Below are positions 16,248 to 25,146 of a stretch of 64,000 bases of DNA, piece after piece. This DNA comes from Treponema sp. (GTDB lineage Bacteria > Spirochaetota > Spirochaetia > Treponematales > Breznakiellaceae). How positions within the stretch are numbered: position 1 is the stretch's first letter; every line of letters begins with the position of its first letter. The stretch is from NCBI GenBank assembly GCA_009782555.1, contig WRIV01000004.1, forward strand, positions 62,001 through 126,000, given 5' to 3'. The notes under the pieces are model-generated. The model was not told the origin of the DNA. It worked only from the letters and a program-made list of their open reading frames with translations, and searched no databases. The position numbers and the translations under genes were made by a program.

Positions 16248-17336
16248 GTGAAGTTTACATTTTTCTTTTTGGCCAGGACGGCGCTTTTGCCGCTGTTTTT
16301 TTCCCCCGCTGTTCTTGGAGCTCAAGACTGGTACCGGTCCAATCAGGCAGGGATGGCCCTGGAAAGAGTCTCATCCCGAATGGTGGCTCTCCGCTATGAA
16401 TGGGCTCTTTTTATAGAAAAGGCCGGCCGTGCCGCCCTGCCTGTCCTGCTCCGGCCATACGACAATCCGTCCTACACGCTGGAGCAGCGCCTCCTCTATG
16501 AACGGGGTGTAGTGAAACGGCGGCAATGGATCTTCCGGGATGGGGCGGGCCGGGTCCGGCTTAATGCGTCTCTTCCGGCGGATCTTAATTCCATCGGCAA
16601 AACCGAAGGCGGGGAAGTTCCGCCCTTTATCGAAATTTTTGCTCCCAGCCGGGCCCTTACCGAAACTCTCCAGTATCTTGCAGCGGGGGTCTATACAACC
16701 CGCTATTTGTATCGTGATGGGCTTCTTATCAGGGCGGAAACTTTTCTGGATAAAACACCCCTTTGGACGGATAACTACCGCTATACCCGGTCTTCCCTGC
16801 TCCGGGGGGTGGATCGGAATTACCACGAAGCGGGTTTTTATGCGGCGTCCCTTCAGGGAACGAGCAGCAGACCTCCGGTGCTGCCTGCAAGCCTCGATCT
16901 CCGCGAGGCGCCGCCTGTACCGGGATTTGTCAGCCCCGGTTCTCCCTATGATTCAAGCATCATGACGGATGTATTGGGATCGATCTATGCTGTAAAGGCG
17001 GCTAGGGTAATCTTCGATATGGACAGCCAGGGCAGAGTGATTACCGAAACCCGGTACGGCGGGGAAGATCAAATTCTGGCGGTGATCACCAATGAATGGG
17101 TGAATGACAGGATTTCGGTAATCCTCTGGTCTGCGCCGCCCGATCAGGGCAGGATCGTTTTCCGCTATTCGGGGAATAACCGTATTTCCGAAGAAGATTA
17201 CCGGAACGGCGTTCTGGAACGAAGGGTGAGTGTCCGGGGGGAAGAGGAAATTGAAGAGATCTTTATGAACGATAAGGTGATACTCAGGGCGTTCTGGAAG
17301 GACGGGAGAAAATTGTCCGAGGAGCGGCTGCGCTGA
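16248..17336 (+). CDS. Exported protein of unknown function upstream of the Lol genes
   Basis: The 362-residue product has a signal peptide (hydrophobic core about residues 3-22, cleavage expected after VLGA) and no lipobox. The mature part contains repeated short beta strands with aromatic and charged residues (RQWIFRDGAGRVRLN, RYLYRDGLLIRAETF, DMDSQGRVITETRYG, YRNGVLERRVSV), reminiscent of MORN-like or RHS-like antiparallel repeats in which each strand pair carries a Gly turn. It starts with GTG behind a GGGGA ribosome site. Its stop overlaps the start of the LolC/E-like gene (TGATG), so it may act together with that lipoprotein-release complex; this is inference from position. Confidence 0.7.
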   Translation: MKFTFFFLARTALLPLFFSPAVLGAQDWYRSNQAGMALERVSSRMVALRYEWALFIEKAGRAALPVLLRPYDNPSYTLEQRLLYERGVVKRRQWIFRDGAGRVRLNASLPADLNSIGKTEGGEVPPFIEIFAPSRALTETLQYLAAGVYTTRYLYRDGLLIRAETFLDKTPLWTDNYRYTRSSLLRGVDRNYHEAGFYAASLQGTSSRPPVLPASLDLREAPPVPGFVSPGSPYDSSIMTDVLGSIYAVKAARVIFDMDSQGRVITETRYGGEDQILAVITNEWVNDRISVILWSAPPDQGRIVFRYSGNNRISEEDYRNGVLERRVSVRGEEEIEEIFMNDKVILRAFWKDGRKLSEERLR

Positions 17337-18643
17337 TGAGTTGGATTGGTTTTGTGGCGGGCCGGCTGATAAAAAAGCGGGGCGCCCCTCCGCCGGTGCT
17401 GTCGATTCTGGGAATCGCCGTGGGTGTCCTGGCCCTGACGGTGATCATCTCGGTAATGAACGGTTTTCAACTGGGATTTGTCGAAAGTATCCTTGAGATT
17501 TCTTCCTACTATGTCCGGCTTGAATCTCCCCCGCCTCTGGATGCGCCCACAGGTACCGCTGGAGAAAGCAAGAAATTAATTGAAAAAATAAAAGCCCTGC
17601 CCAACGTAAGGGCAGCGGTTCCTTTCCGGGAAATGCAGGCCCTGATTCAGGGGGATTGGGGCCTGCAGGCGGCGCTGGTCCGGGGCCTCCATCCCGATGC
17701 AAGCAGGGAAGACCCGGGCATGGCGGAAAAACTTTTTTTTGAAGAAGGCTTCTTCAACCTTGAAAGCAGCGGTTCAATCCTTTTGGGTGCGGAACTGGCC
17801 GCCCGGCTCCGGGTTGGACTGTACGATGAGGTAACATTGATTTCGGTAAGTGGAAGCGGATCTCTAATGCATATCTCCGGCGGGCCCGATTTGGGTGAAC
17901 CGGCAGGCGAATCTTTTTTTACCGTGACAGGAATTTTTCGATCAGGTTTTTATGAATATGATCTGGGCTGGGCTTTTATCAACTTTGACCGGGCCGGAGA
18001 ACTGGAAGGTGAATCGTATACCCTGGGAATTAAACTCTGCGACCGGTATCAGGATAAAAAGATCGTTCCGGTAATAACAGAACTGGCCGCAGATTCGGGC
18101 GGCGTTCCGCCAAACATACGAACCTGGCGGGATTTTAACCGGGCATTTTTCGGCGCCCTCCGGACAGAAAAACTTTTTATGTTTGTCCTGGTGGGCCTTA
18201 TCTTTATTGTGGTGGGCCTTAATATTTACCAATCCCAGCGGCGGATCGTGCTGGAAAGACGGGAAGAGATTGGTCTCCTCCGGGCGGTGGGGGCCGGGGA
18301 CCAGGCGGTGCGGTTTGTTTTTGTCTGGGACGGCTTGATCATCGGTTTAACCGGCGCAGGTTCAGGAACCGCATTGGGATTAGTTATCAGTATTAACATC
18401 GCCGCCTTTTTTTCCCTGCTGGAAAATATTGTTAACGGAATCCTCTCTCTGCTTCACCGAGGGGGGAACTTTGCGGTTTTTTCCCCCGCCGTGTTTTATA
18501 TAAAGGAACTCCAGGCCCGGATAATCCCCCATGAAATACTGTTGATCTTTTTCTTTGGCCTTTTTTCCGCCCTGGGAGCGGCATGGTTTGCTTCGGGCAG
18601 GGTCTCCCGTATCAGTCCTGCGGAGGTTTTGCGTTATGAGTGA
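17336..18643 (+). CDS. LolC/LolE-type lipoprotein-releasing permease
   Basis: Inner-membrane subunit of the Lol system or a MacB-like ABC exporter, expected to extract lipoproteins from the inner membrane toward the outer membrane. The 435-residue protein has an N-terminal helix (about 20-42, SILGIAVGVLALTVIISVMNG), a large periplasmic domain (about 45-275, FtsX/MacB-PCD fold) and three C-terminal helices (about 280-300, 325-355, 400-420); the cytoplasmic coupling motif RREEIGLLRAVGAG follows the second helix as in FtsX-type permeases. Only one permease gene is present, so a homodimer (LolF-like) is likely. The lolD-like ATPase overlaps its end by eight bases. Confidence 0.88.
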   Translation: MSWIGFVAGRLIKKRGAPPPVLSILGIAVGVLALTVIISVMNGFQLGFVESILEISSYYVRLESPPPLDAPTGTAGESKKLIEKIKALPNVRAAVPFREMQALIQGDWGLQAALVRGLHPDASREDPGMAEKLFFEEGFFNLESSGSILLGAELAARLRVGLYDEVTLISVSGSGSLMHISGGPDLGEPAGESFFTVTGIFRSGFYEYDLGWAFINFDRAGELEGESYTLGIKLCDRYQDKKIVPVITELAADSGGVPPNIRTWRDFNRAFFGALRTEKLFMFVLVGLIFIVVGLNIYQSQRRIVLERREEIGLLRAVGAGDQAVRFVFVWDGLIIGLTGAGSGTALGLVISINIAAFFSLLENIVNGILSLLHRGGNFAVFSPAVFYIKELQARIIPHEILLIFFFGLFSALGAAWFASGRVSRISPAEVLRYE

Positions 18644-19334
18644 TTCCATTATCAGGGTGGAAAACCTGTGCAAGCATTATCAGTCTGGTACAGAAACCCT
18701 TACGATTCTGGAGTGTCTTTGCTTTTTCGTACCCCGGGGAAAGTCCGCCGCGGTCCGGGGCCAAAGCGGCTGCGGAAAGAGCACGCTCCTCAATATTTTG
18801 GGCGGACTGGACAAGAGTGACTCGGGACTGGTCGAAGTAGGGGGTCTTGCCATTTCGAATCTGCCTGAAAAGGATCTGACCGAATACCGCCGGAAAAGAG
18901 TTGGTTTTGTTTTTCAGTTCCATTATCTCCTCCGGGATTTTACCGCCCTGGAAAATGTGATGCTTCCTGGCTATATCGGAGGTATGAAAAAAAAGGCCGC
19001 CCTGGAAAAAGCGGCAAAACTGCTCGATGATTTGGGGCTTTCCGGACGGGCCCATCACTACCCATCCCAGCTTTCCGGAGGAGAGCGCCAGCGTGTTGCC
19101 GTAGCCCGGTCCATGATCAACGATCCGGACCTGATTCTGGCAGATGAACCCACGGGTAACCTGGATCCCCACAGTAGTCTGGCGGTGGCGGAACTGCTGT
19201 ACCGGGCCGCGGAAACATGGAAAACCAGTCTGGTGGTGGTAACCCATGATGAAAAAGTAGCTGGCTGGGCTCAGCTTCACTTTGAATTAATCGATGGAAA
19301 ATTGAACGAAAGAAAAATAGATGAAAGAAAATAG
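18636..19334 (+). CDS. lolD: LolD-type ABC transporter ATPase
   Basis: ATPase partner of the permease at 17336. In 232 residues it has Walker [10 protein letters not shown] near residue 45, a Q-loop FVFQFHYLL near 95, the signature [13 protein letters not shown] near 150 and Walker [14 protein letters not shown] near 170, plus the switch His in VVTHDE. The LolD-type Q-loop region [16 protein letters not shown] supports the assignment to the Lol/MacB subfamily. The ATG at 18636 has CGGAGG ten bases upstream, inside the permease gene; longer frames are not needed. The C-terminus carries a short repeated tail ([10 protein letters not shown]). Confidence 0.93.
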   Translation: MSDSIIRVENLCKHYQSGTETLTILECLCFFVPRGKSAAVRGQSGCGKSTLLNILGGLDKSDSGLVEVGGLAISNLPEKDLTEYRRKRVGFVFQFHYLLRDFTALENVMLPGYIGGMKKKAALEKAAKLLDDLGLSGRAHHYPSQLSGGERQRVAVARSMINDPDLILADEPTGNLDPHSSLAVAELLYRAAETWKTSLVVVTHDEKVAGWAQLHFELIDGKLNERKIDERK

Positions 19335-19371
19335 TATAGAAGGATCCTTTTCTATTGGCATCTGTCCGGGC

Positions 19372-19377
19372 TATACT
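19372..19377 (+). promoter_or_regulatory. -10 box immediately before polA
   Basis: TATACT ends five bases before the polA ATG at 19383. The -35 region is weak (TTTCTA 17 bases upstream). There is no Shine-Dalgarno sequence, so a leaderless polA transcript is possible. Confidence 0.4.
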
Positions 19378-19382
19378 AAACC

Positions 19383-22319
19383 ATGTCTGCTCCCCTGTAC
19401 CTGATCGACGCATATGGCCTTATCTATCGTTCCTATTTTGCTTTTTTATCCCGGCCCCTGCGGAATTCCCATGGTCAAAATGTATCCGCCCTTTTTGGTT
19501 TTGTCCGGACACTGTTGGCCCTGATTGACGAGGGGGCTCCGGTTATTTCGGGTGGTACTGTGAATGTCCAGAAGCCCCTCCGGCTGGCGGCGGCCTTTGA
19601 TTCAAAGGGTCCCACTTTCCGCCATAAAATGTACGCCGGATACAAGGCTACCCGGCAGAAAGCCCCGGATGATCTCCATTCTCAGGTGCCTCTGGTGGAA
19701 GAAGTCCTTAAGGCCCTGGGGGTGCCCGCTATCCGGGTGGACGGTTATGAGGCAGACGACATCATCGCCACCCTGGCCGTACAGTGCAGGGCCGAAGGCC
19801 GGGACTGTTATATTCTTTCTTCCGACAAGGATCTGCTTCAGTTGGTAAGCGGCGGAGACAAGGATGGCTTTGTCTGCCAGATGCGGCCCCAGAAGGCAGG
19901 GACGGAGCAGAAACCGCCGGGAACCGGCGGACTGTCCTATGGTCTTATGGGGCCAGCGGAAGTCAAGGCCGAGTGGGGTGTGTCGCCGGAAAAAATACTG
20001 GATCTTCTTTCCCTTATTGGGGACACTTCCGACAATATTCCCGGTGTAAAAGGAGTGGGAGAAAAGACCGCTATAAAACTAATGGCCCGTTATGGTTCCC
20101 TGGCCGAAATCTACAAAAATATTGCTGGTATTGAAGGAGCGCTGGGCAAGAAACTTGCCGAAGGAAAAGAAAGCGCCTACTTTGCACAGAAACTGATCAC
20201 CCTGGACAAAGCGGTTCCTCTGCCCATAAAAAACATAGATGAACTTTCCATAGAAAACCTTAACCGTTCCGCCGGGGCTGTAGTGTTGATGCGGGAAGGA
20301 ATTCAACAGAGCGCCCGCCAGCTTGATCCCAGAGTAAAGAAAGATACCGCCGGAAGCAGCGAAGGTTCCCCTCCTGTATACTCAGCCGAACAGCGAAGCA
20401 GCGAAGGTTCCCCTCCTGTATACTCAGCCGAGCAGCGAAGCAGCGAAGGTTCCCCTCCTGTATACTCAGCCGAGCAGCGAAGCAGCGAAGGTTCCCCTCC
20501 TGATAAATCCTTATTGGGCGAAGGAGTTTACCGGATCATTCTGGATGAAAAAGAATTAGCGTCATTGTTTGATGCCGGGCGGAAACAGGGGCTTTTTGCA
20601 CTTGACTTTGAAACCGATTCTCTTGATGCGTGGAACGCCCGGCCCATCGGAATTTCTTTTGCCTTAAAACCAAAGGAAGCCTACTATGTGCCGGTGGCGG
20701 CTCACAAGGATCCCTCCTATAATGGATCGGCGCCCTTTATAGATCCCGGCAAAGTCCGTTCCATCCTTGCTCCCCTGCTCTCGGATCCCAAAATGATCGT
20801 GGCGGCCCACAACGCAAAATACGATTACAAGGTAAGCCGGGGCTGGGGTATAGAACGGTGGAAATGCCGGATTTGGGACACGATGATCGCCGCCTGGGTT
20901 GTAGATCCGGAACGATTGAATTACAACCTGGATTCCCTGGCCTCATATTTTTTTAACTATACTCCAGTTCGCTACGACTCGGTGGTTCCCAAGGGCGGAA
21001 CCTTCGACGACGCTCCTCTGGAAACAGCCTGCCGCTATTCTGCGGAAGACGCCGACCTGACCCTGCGGATAATGCGTTTTCTCGGTCCCCGGCTGGAAAA
21101 AGCCGATTCCCTAAAGCTGTTTATGGAACTGGAAATGCCCCTGCTTCCAATCTTGGCGGAAATGGAGGGTGAGGGGATCAGGATTGAAAAGGAGACCCTG
21201 GCTAGTTATGGGACGGAACTGACCAAAGAAATGAACAAGGTTCAGAATGAAACCTGGGCCATGGTGGGCCATGAGTTTAACCTCGGTTCGCCCAAGCAGC
21301 TCCAGGAAGTACTCTTTTCGGAGCGAAAACTCACTCCCATCAAAAAAATAAAAACAGGATTTTCTACCGACGTGGATGTATTGGAAGAATTGGCCCGCCA
21401 TGATCCGGTTCCTGCGCTGATCCTCCGGCATCGGTCTTTATCAAAACTCAAATCGACCTACATCGACGGTCTGGTGGATCTGGCTGACAAAAACGGCCGT
21501 GTCCATACCCACTTTATCCAGACGGGGACCGCTACGGGACGGCTTTCCAGCCGCGAGCCGAACCTCCAGAACATTCCCGTCCGGGAAGAAGAGGGCCGCC
21601 GGATCCGCGAAGCCTTTGTAGCAAAACCCGGTCATGTGTTAATTTCCGCTGACTACAGCCAGATAGAACTGGTGGTGCTGACCCATCTTTCCCAGGACAA
21701 GAACCTGCTGGATGCCTTTCAGGAAGGAGTGGATGTCCATGCCCGGACGGCGGCGTTAATTTTCGGCATTTCCGAAAAAGATGTGCCCGCGGACAAACGG
21801 CGCATTGCTAAGACAATCAATTTTGGCGTGATGTACGGGATGAGCGCCTTCCGGCTTTCCAATGAATTAAAAATAAGCCGCACCCAGGCGGCGGTCTTCA
21901 TCGAAGCTTACTTTGCAACCTATTCGGGGGTCAGCCGTTTTATTCAGCAGCTAATTGAAAGGACTGAAGAGACGGGATTTGTTTCTACGATTTTGGGCCG
22001 CCGCCGCTATATCCCGGCCATTAATTCCCGAAACAAAACTGAAAAGGCCGCGGCGGAGCGAGTGGCGGTGAATACCCCCATTCAGGGTTCAGCGGCGGAT
22101 ATTGTCAAGAACGCCATGATCAAGCTGGACAAAAAACTTGTCAAAACCAGCGCCCGGCTTTTACTGCAGGTCCACGATGAACTCATCCTGGAATGCCCTA
22201 AGGCTGCGGCGGCGGAAACGGCAAAGCTGGTTCAGCATGAAATGGAAAACGCTGTGTCCTTAACTCTGCCCTTGCGGGTGAGCGTAGAGACAGGCAAATC
22301 CTGGGGTAAATTCCACTAA
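19383..22319 (+). CDS. polA: DNA polymerase I with intact proofreading domain
   Basis: Repair and Okazaki-fragment processing polymerase, 978 residues. Domain order: 5' nuclease (1 to about 300; LIDAYGLIYRSYFAF, AFDSKGPTFRHKMYAGYKA, VDGYEADDIIATLA, SSDKDLLQLV, GDTSDNIPGVKGVGEKTA), a linker that contains a 14-residue tandem repeat, a 3'-5' exonuclease (about 385-570) with all acidic motifs present (ALDFETDS, HNAKYDYKV, YSAEDADLT), and the polymerase domain with motif A ISADYSQIELVVLTHLS, motif B RRIAKTINFGVMYGMS and motif C VHDELILECP. Many bacterial PolI enzymes in related lineages lack proofreading; here it is kept. It is larger than E. coli PolI (928) because of the linker. Confidence 0.97.
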   Translation: MSAPLYLIDAYGLIYRSYFAFLSRPLRNSHGQNVSALFGFVRTLLALIDEGAPVISGGTVNVQKPLRLAAAFDSKGPTFRHKMYAGYKATRQKAPDDLHSQVPLVEEVLKALGVPAIRVDGYEADDIIATLAVQCRAEGRDCYILSSDKDLLQLVSGGDKDGFVCQMRPQKAGTEQKPPGTGGLSYGLMGPAEVKAEWGVSPEKILDLLSLIGDTSDNIPGVKGVGEKTAIKLMARYGSLAEIYKNIAGIEGALGKKLAEGKESAYFAQKLITLDKAVPLPIKNIDELSIENLNRSAGAVVLMREGIQQSARQLDPRVKKDTAGSSEGSPPVYSAEQRSSEGSPPVYSAEQRSSEGSPPVYSAEQRSSEGSPPDKSLLGEGVYRIILDEKELASLFDAGRKQGLFALDFETDSLDAWNARPIGISFALKPKEAYYVPVAAHKDPSYNGSAPFIDPGKVRSILAPLLSDPKMIVAAHNAKYDYKVSRGWGIERWKCRIWDTMIAAWVVDPERLNYNLDSLASYFFNYTPVRYDSVVPKGGTFDDAPLETACRYSAEDADLTLRIMRFLGPRLEKADSLKLFMELEMPLLPILAEMEGEGIRIEKETLASYGTELTKEMNKVQNETWAMVGHEFNLGSPKQLQEVLFSERKLTPIKKIKTGFSTDVDVLEELARHDPVPALILRHRSLSKLKSTYIDGLVDLADKNGRVHTHFIQTGTATGRLSSREPNLQNIPVREEEGRRIREAFVAKPGHVLISADYSQIELVVLTHLSQDKNLLDAFQEGVDVHARTAALIFGISEKDVPADKRRIAKTINFGVMYGMSAFRLSNELKISRTQAAVFIEAYFATYSGVSRFIQQLIERTEETGFVSTILGRRRYIPAINSRNKTEKAAAERVAVNTPIQGSAADIVKNAMIKLDKKLVKTSARLLLQVHDELILECPKAAAAETAKLVQHEMENAVSLTLPLRVSVETGKSWGKFH
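20355..20502 (+). repeat. 42-bp in-frame tandem repeat in the polA linker
   Basis: Three complete 42-base units start at 20355, 20397 and 20439, with a truncated fourth at 20481. Each encodes SSEGSPPVYSAEQR. The units differ by a single base (GAA/GAG in the first). The repeat falls exactly between the 5' nuclease and proofreading domains, where length change would be tolerated. Confidence 0.95.
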
Positions 22320-22327
22320 GACAGGTT

Positions 22328-23239
22328 TTACATGAAATTCCGCATATAGTGGTAGCTCTGCTCAATCCCCCGTTTTACCAAGGCAAGGTTTCCTTCAAAA
22401 GCTTTATCTTCGATCTCGATGCAGGCGGGACCCTTGTAACGAATATCATACAGGGCGGAACAGAAAGCACTGAAATCAACGCTGCCCAGGCCGGGAAGTT
22501 TGGGCGAATGCCAGAGCGATGGGTAGGAAAAGCGTCCGTATTCATCCAGCTTTTCCTGGTAGATTTTTATATCCTTAAAGTGAACATGGAAAATCCGGTT
22601 TTTGAATTCGTACAGAGGCTTTGTTGCGCCGGCTCCGATCAGGTAAAGATGAGAAGGATCGTAGTTTAAGCCGAAATTTCTGCTGGGGATGATGGAAAAT
22701 ATCTGCCGCCAAATAGCGGGGGTACAGGCCAGGTTGCTGCCGCCGGGCCATTCGTTTTCCGTGAACAGCATGGGACAGTTTTCGATGGCGATTTTTACCT
22801 TTTTCTCTTCGGCCAGCTTAACGATGGGGGGCCAGATTTTTTTAAAGAGTTCCAGGTTTTCTTCTACCGTTTTGTTCTTGTCCCTGCCGATGAAGGTGGT
22901 AATCATGCCGATACCCATTTCAGAGGAAACACCGATAAGTTTTTTTATATGATCCGCCGCGGCCGCGGCGGCTTCCTTGTCCGGATCAAGAGGATTCGGA
23001 TAGTAACCGAGGGAGCTGATCCCAACACCCCGTTTTTTTGCATAATCCTTGTAATAGGCCATCTTCTGTGAATCCAATCCTTCAAGATCGATGTGGGTTA
23101 TTCCAGCGTAACGCCTAAGGGCTTTTCCTTTCGGCCAGCAGCAAACTTCGATACATTCAAAGCCTACGCTTGCCGCATAATCAACCACTTCCTCAAAAGT
23201 CAGATCCGGCAGAATTGCCGATACCAGTCCAAGTTTCAT
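22328..23239 (-). CDS. Sugar phosphate isomerase/epimerase-like TIM-barrel protein
   Basis: A 303-residue member of the xylose isomerase-like / AP endonuclease 2 superfamily. It shows the barrel strands with metal-binding acids: GFECIEVCCWP near residue 27, KVKIAIENCP near 150 (Glu), FGLNYDPSHLYLIGA near 190 (Asp and His), IFHVHFKDIKIY near 220 and GPACIEIEDKAF near 278. Family members epimerise or isomerise sugars and inositols; the substrate here cannot be assigned. The ATG is preceded by GAGGAG six bases upstream. It is transcribed toward polA and ends eight bases from the polA stop without an obvious terminator. Confidence 0.85.
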   Translation of the reverse strand: MKLGLVSAILPDLTFEEVVDYAASVGFECIEVCCWPKGKALRRYAGITHIDLEGLDSQKMAYYKDYAKKRGVGISSLGYYPNPLDPDKEAAAAAADHIKKLIGVSSEMGIGMITTFIGRDKNKTVEENLELFKKIWPPIVKLAEEKKVKIAIENCPMLFTENEWPGGSNLACTPAIWRQIFSIIPSRNFGLNYDPSHLYLIGAGATKPLYEFKNRIFHVHFKDIKIYQEKLDEYGRFSYPSLWHSPKLPGLGSVDFSAFCSALYDIRYKGPACIEIEDKAFEGNLALVKRGIEQSYHYMRNFM

Positions 23240-23279
23240 TGTTCGCTCCTCATTTATTTTACCTTAATTTTACCCTGGA

Positions 23280-23308
23280 TTGACAGGAGGGGGGAACAAT
23301 CTTATAGT
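23280..23308 (+). promoter_or_regulatory. Strong promoter of the TPR lipoprotein / coaE unit
   Basis: TTGACA (23280-23285), 17-base spacer, TATAGT (23303-23308). The predicted start near 23315 gives a leader of about 77 bases that contains a long hairpin. Confidence 0.75.
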
Positions 23309-23335
23309 GAATAACGGTTATATAAATCTAAGGTT

Positions 23336-23375
23336 GCTTTTTCACAGTTTTCAACGATTGAAGTTTTGAAAAAGC
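23336..23375 (+). promoter_or_regulatory. Symmetrical hairpin in the leader of the TPR lipoprotein gene
   Basis: GCTTTTTCA (23336-23344) pairs with TGAAAAAGC (23367-23375); inside it TTCAA and TTGAA pair around CGA, with a 4 x 4 internal loop. It is not followed by a U-tract, so it is not a terminator. It lies a few bases before the AAGGGG ribosome site and could modulate translation. Confidence 0.5.
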
Positions 23376-23391
23376 CTCTAAGGGGAAAAAA

Positions 23392-24477
23392 ATGAAAATC
23401 GATGTCCCGTTCCGGCGTGTTATTATCTTTTTGATAACAGTATTTTTGCTTGTCCTGGTTTTTTCCGGCTGTAAAGGAAAGGCTGCGGTTCGTAAGCAAA
23501 AAGCGGTAACCATTGACAAGAATCTTAGTCCCGAGGCGGAAGATCTTGTCCGGACCGGGATAGGGTACCATGACCGGGGGGATTACAAAACCGCCATAGA
23601 TTACTATAACCGGGCCATGAAGCTGTCGCCGGGTCACCCGGTGATCTATTACGAGATGGGTTTTTCCTCACTTTACATGGACGATTCGAAGACAGCTCTG
23701 GATCTGGCGGAAAAAGGGATAGCCAACGCCAAGGCACTGGACTATAACGAACTGATTCCAACTCTGCTGGACTTAAAGGGTTCCGCCCTGGATAACCTGG
23801 GCCGCCGCAACGAAGCCATCGAAGTGTACCTCCAGGCGATCAACGAATATGGCGCTGCCAACACCCTTCTGTATTACAATCTGGGGTTAAGCTATTACCG
23901 GAGCGACCGGAGAGAGGAAGCCGCCGAAGCGATCTCCAAGGGTCTTGTGATTAACCCCAACCATCCCAGCAGCAATTATCTTTTGGGCAGGATCTACATG
24001 GAAGGAGGGATGAAGACACAGGCTTTCTATGCCCTTTGTTATTTTCTTTTATTGGAGCCCTACACTGACCGGGCCGCCCAGTCCTACAAAACGGTGGTGT
24101 ATATGCTTTCCAGCCGGGACGAAACCGGCTATCGGAACAATGGTACGTTCACCCCGGCGGATACGGTGATTTCAACGGCCTATACCCTGGACGAAACAAA
24201 CTCCCGCCTAGAGGACAAGGAAAAAACCCAGGCAAAACTTCGCTATGTTTTTACCACCCTGGAGGAACAAAAAAACTCCCGCAGGATAAACCGCAGCGAG
24301 GGGGATGAACTGTGGTGGGATTTTTACTCTCCCTTCTTTTACCGGATCGCCGGATCCAGACATTTCGACACCTTTTGCAGATATATTGGGCTTTCCGCCG
24401 ATCCGAATGCGGATAACTGGATAGAAAACGGCCGGGATGAGATCGAAGGGTTCTTTGAGTGGCTTAATTTGTACTAA
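23392..24477 (+). CDS. TPR-repeat lipoprotein
   Basis: A 361-residue lipoprotein: signal peptide with lipobox FSGC ending at Cys 27, then tetratricopeptide repeats from about residue 45 to 230 (GYHDRGDYKTAIDYYNRAMKL, YYEMGFSSLYMDDSKTALDLA, LGRRNEAIEVYLQAI, YYNLGLSYYRSDRREEAAEAI, YLLGRIYMEGGMKTQAFYAL). TPRs mediate protein contacts, often in envelope assembly complexes. The last third is not repeat-like (YVFTTLEEQKNSRRINRSEGDELWWDFY). coaE begins at the base after its stop, so both are on one message. Confidence 0.88.
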   Translation: MKIDVPFRRVIIFLITVFLLVLVFSGCKGKAAVRKQKAVTIDKNLSPEAEDLVRTGIGYHDRGDYKTAIDYYNRAMKLSPGHPVIYYEMGFSSLYMDDSKTALDLAEKGIANAKALDYNELIPTLLDLKGSALDNLGRRNEAIEVYLQAINEYGAANTLLYYNLGLSYYRSDRREEAAEAISKGLVINPNHPSSNYLLGRIYMEGGMKTQAFYALCYFLLLEPYTDRAAQSYKTVVYMLSSRDETGYRNNGTFTPADTVISTAYTLDETNSRLEDKEKTQAKLRYVFTTLEEQKNSRRINRSEGDELWWDFYSPFFYRIAGSRHFDTFCRYIGLSADPNADNWIENGRDEIEGFFEWLNLY

Positions 24478-25125
24478 ATGATCATAGGAGTAACGGGTCT
24501 TTATTGTGCGGGAAAAAACCATGTAGCCCAAATGCTGGAAAAACGGGGTCTGCCCGTACTGGACCTGGACCAGCTTGGCTATGAAGCAATCCGTACCGAA
24601 ACGGCAGCCATAGTCCGGTGCTTTGGAAAGGAAGTACTGGGGGCCAATGGTCTTGTGGACCGGCGGCTTTTGGGGCGGCAAGTCTTTGGCAGACCGAGGG
24701 AACTGGCGGCATTGGAAGCAATTATCCACCCCGTTGTTAACTGTCTGACCGGTGAATGGATAGACCGTCAAACCGTACCTTGTGTGATCAACGCCGCCCT
24801 GCTCCATAAATCTTCTGGTTTTGCCCGGCTTGATGCGGTTATTGTGGTAAAGGCTCCCTTTTTGGTCCGGTTTTTCCGGGCGGAAAAACGGGATAAACTC
24901 CCCCCGGGAGAAGTCTTTAAGCGCCTTCAGAGTCAGAACAATTTTCCCCAGTATAAAACCGGCACCGGCAAGGCTCAACTTTTTTCCTGTTCCGCCGATA
25001 TTTATACCATACAAAATTCCGGTTTTTCCGGTTCTCAGCGAATCCTGGATAGACGGATGGATGCCATATTGGAAAGGTTGCGCTGTGAGGACTCTTTGCC
25101 CTCGAGCACAAGAAAATTATTTTAG
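24478..25125 (+). CDS. coaE: Dephospho-CoA kinase, with variant P-loop
   Basis: Phosphorylates the 3'-OH of dephospho-CoA, the last step of coenzyme A synthesis. The 215-residue protein has the CoaE pattern: IGVTGLYCAGKNHVA P-loop, GLPVLDLDQLGYEA (the Asp that contacts substrate), VDRRLLGRQVFG, IIHPVV near residue 82, and the late RLQSQ(NNF) segment. The P-loop ends in Gly-Lys-Asn instead of Gly-Lys-Ser/Thr and the following text is CAGKN rather than GSGKS. The usual CoaE helical insert is present. ATG follows the preceding stop directly (TAAATG); no separate promoter is visible. Confidence 0.88.
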   Translation: MIIGVTGLYCAGKNHVAQMLEKRGLPVLDLDQLGYEAIRTETAAIVRCFGKEVLGANGLVDRRLLGRQVFGRPRELAALEAIIHPVVNCLTGEWIDRQTVPCVINAALLHKSSGFARLDAVIVVKAPFLVRFFRAEKRDKLPPGEVFKRLQSQNNFPQYKTGTGKAQLFSCSADIYTIQNSGFSGSQRILDRRMDAILERLRCEDSLPSSTRKLF

Positions 25126-25146
25126 TTCGCCGCCAGGGGGCGGTGT

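Noticed and set aside
20355-20502. 42-base repeats near a Cas2-like gene as a CRISPR array
   Set aside because: The repeats are directly adjacent, without spacers, and keep the polA frame.
24208-25014. 268-codon minus-strand frame over the TPR lipoprotein and coaE genes
   Set aside because: Spans two genes on the opposite strand and has no protein-family pattern.
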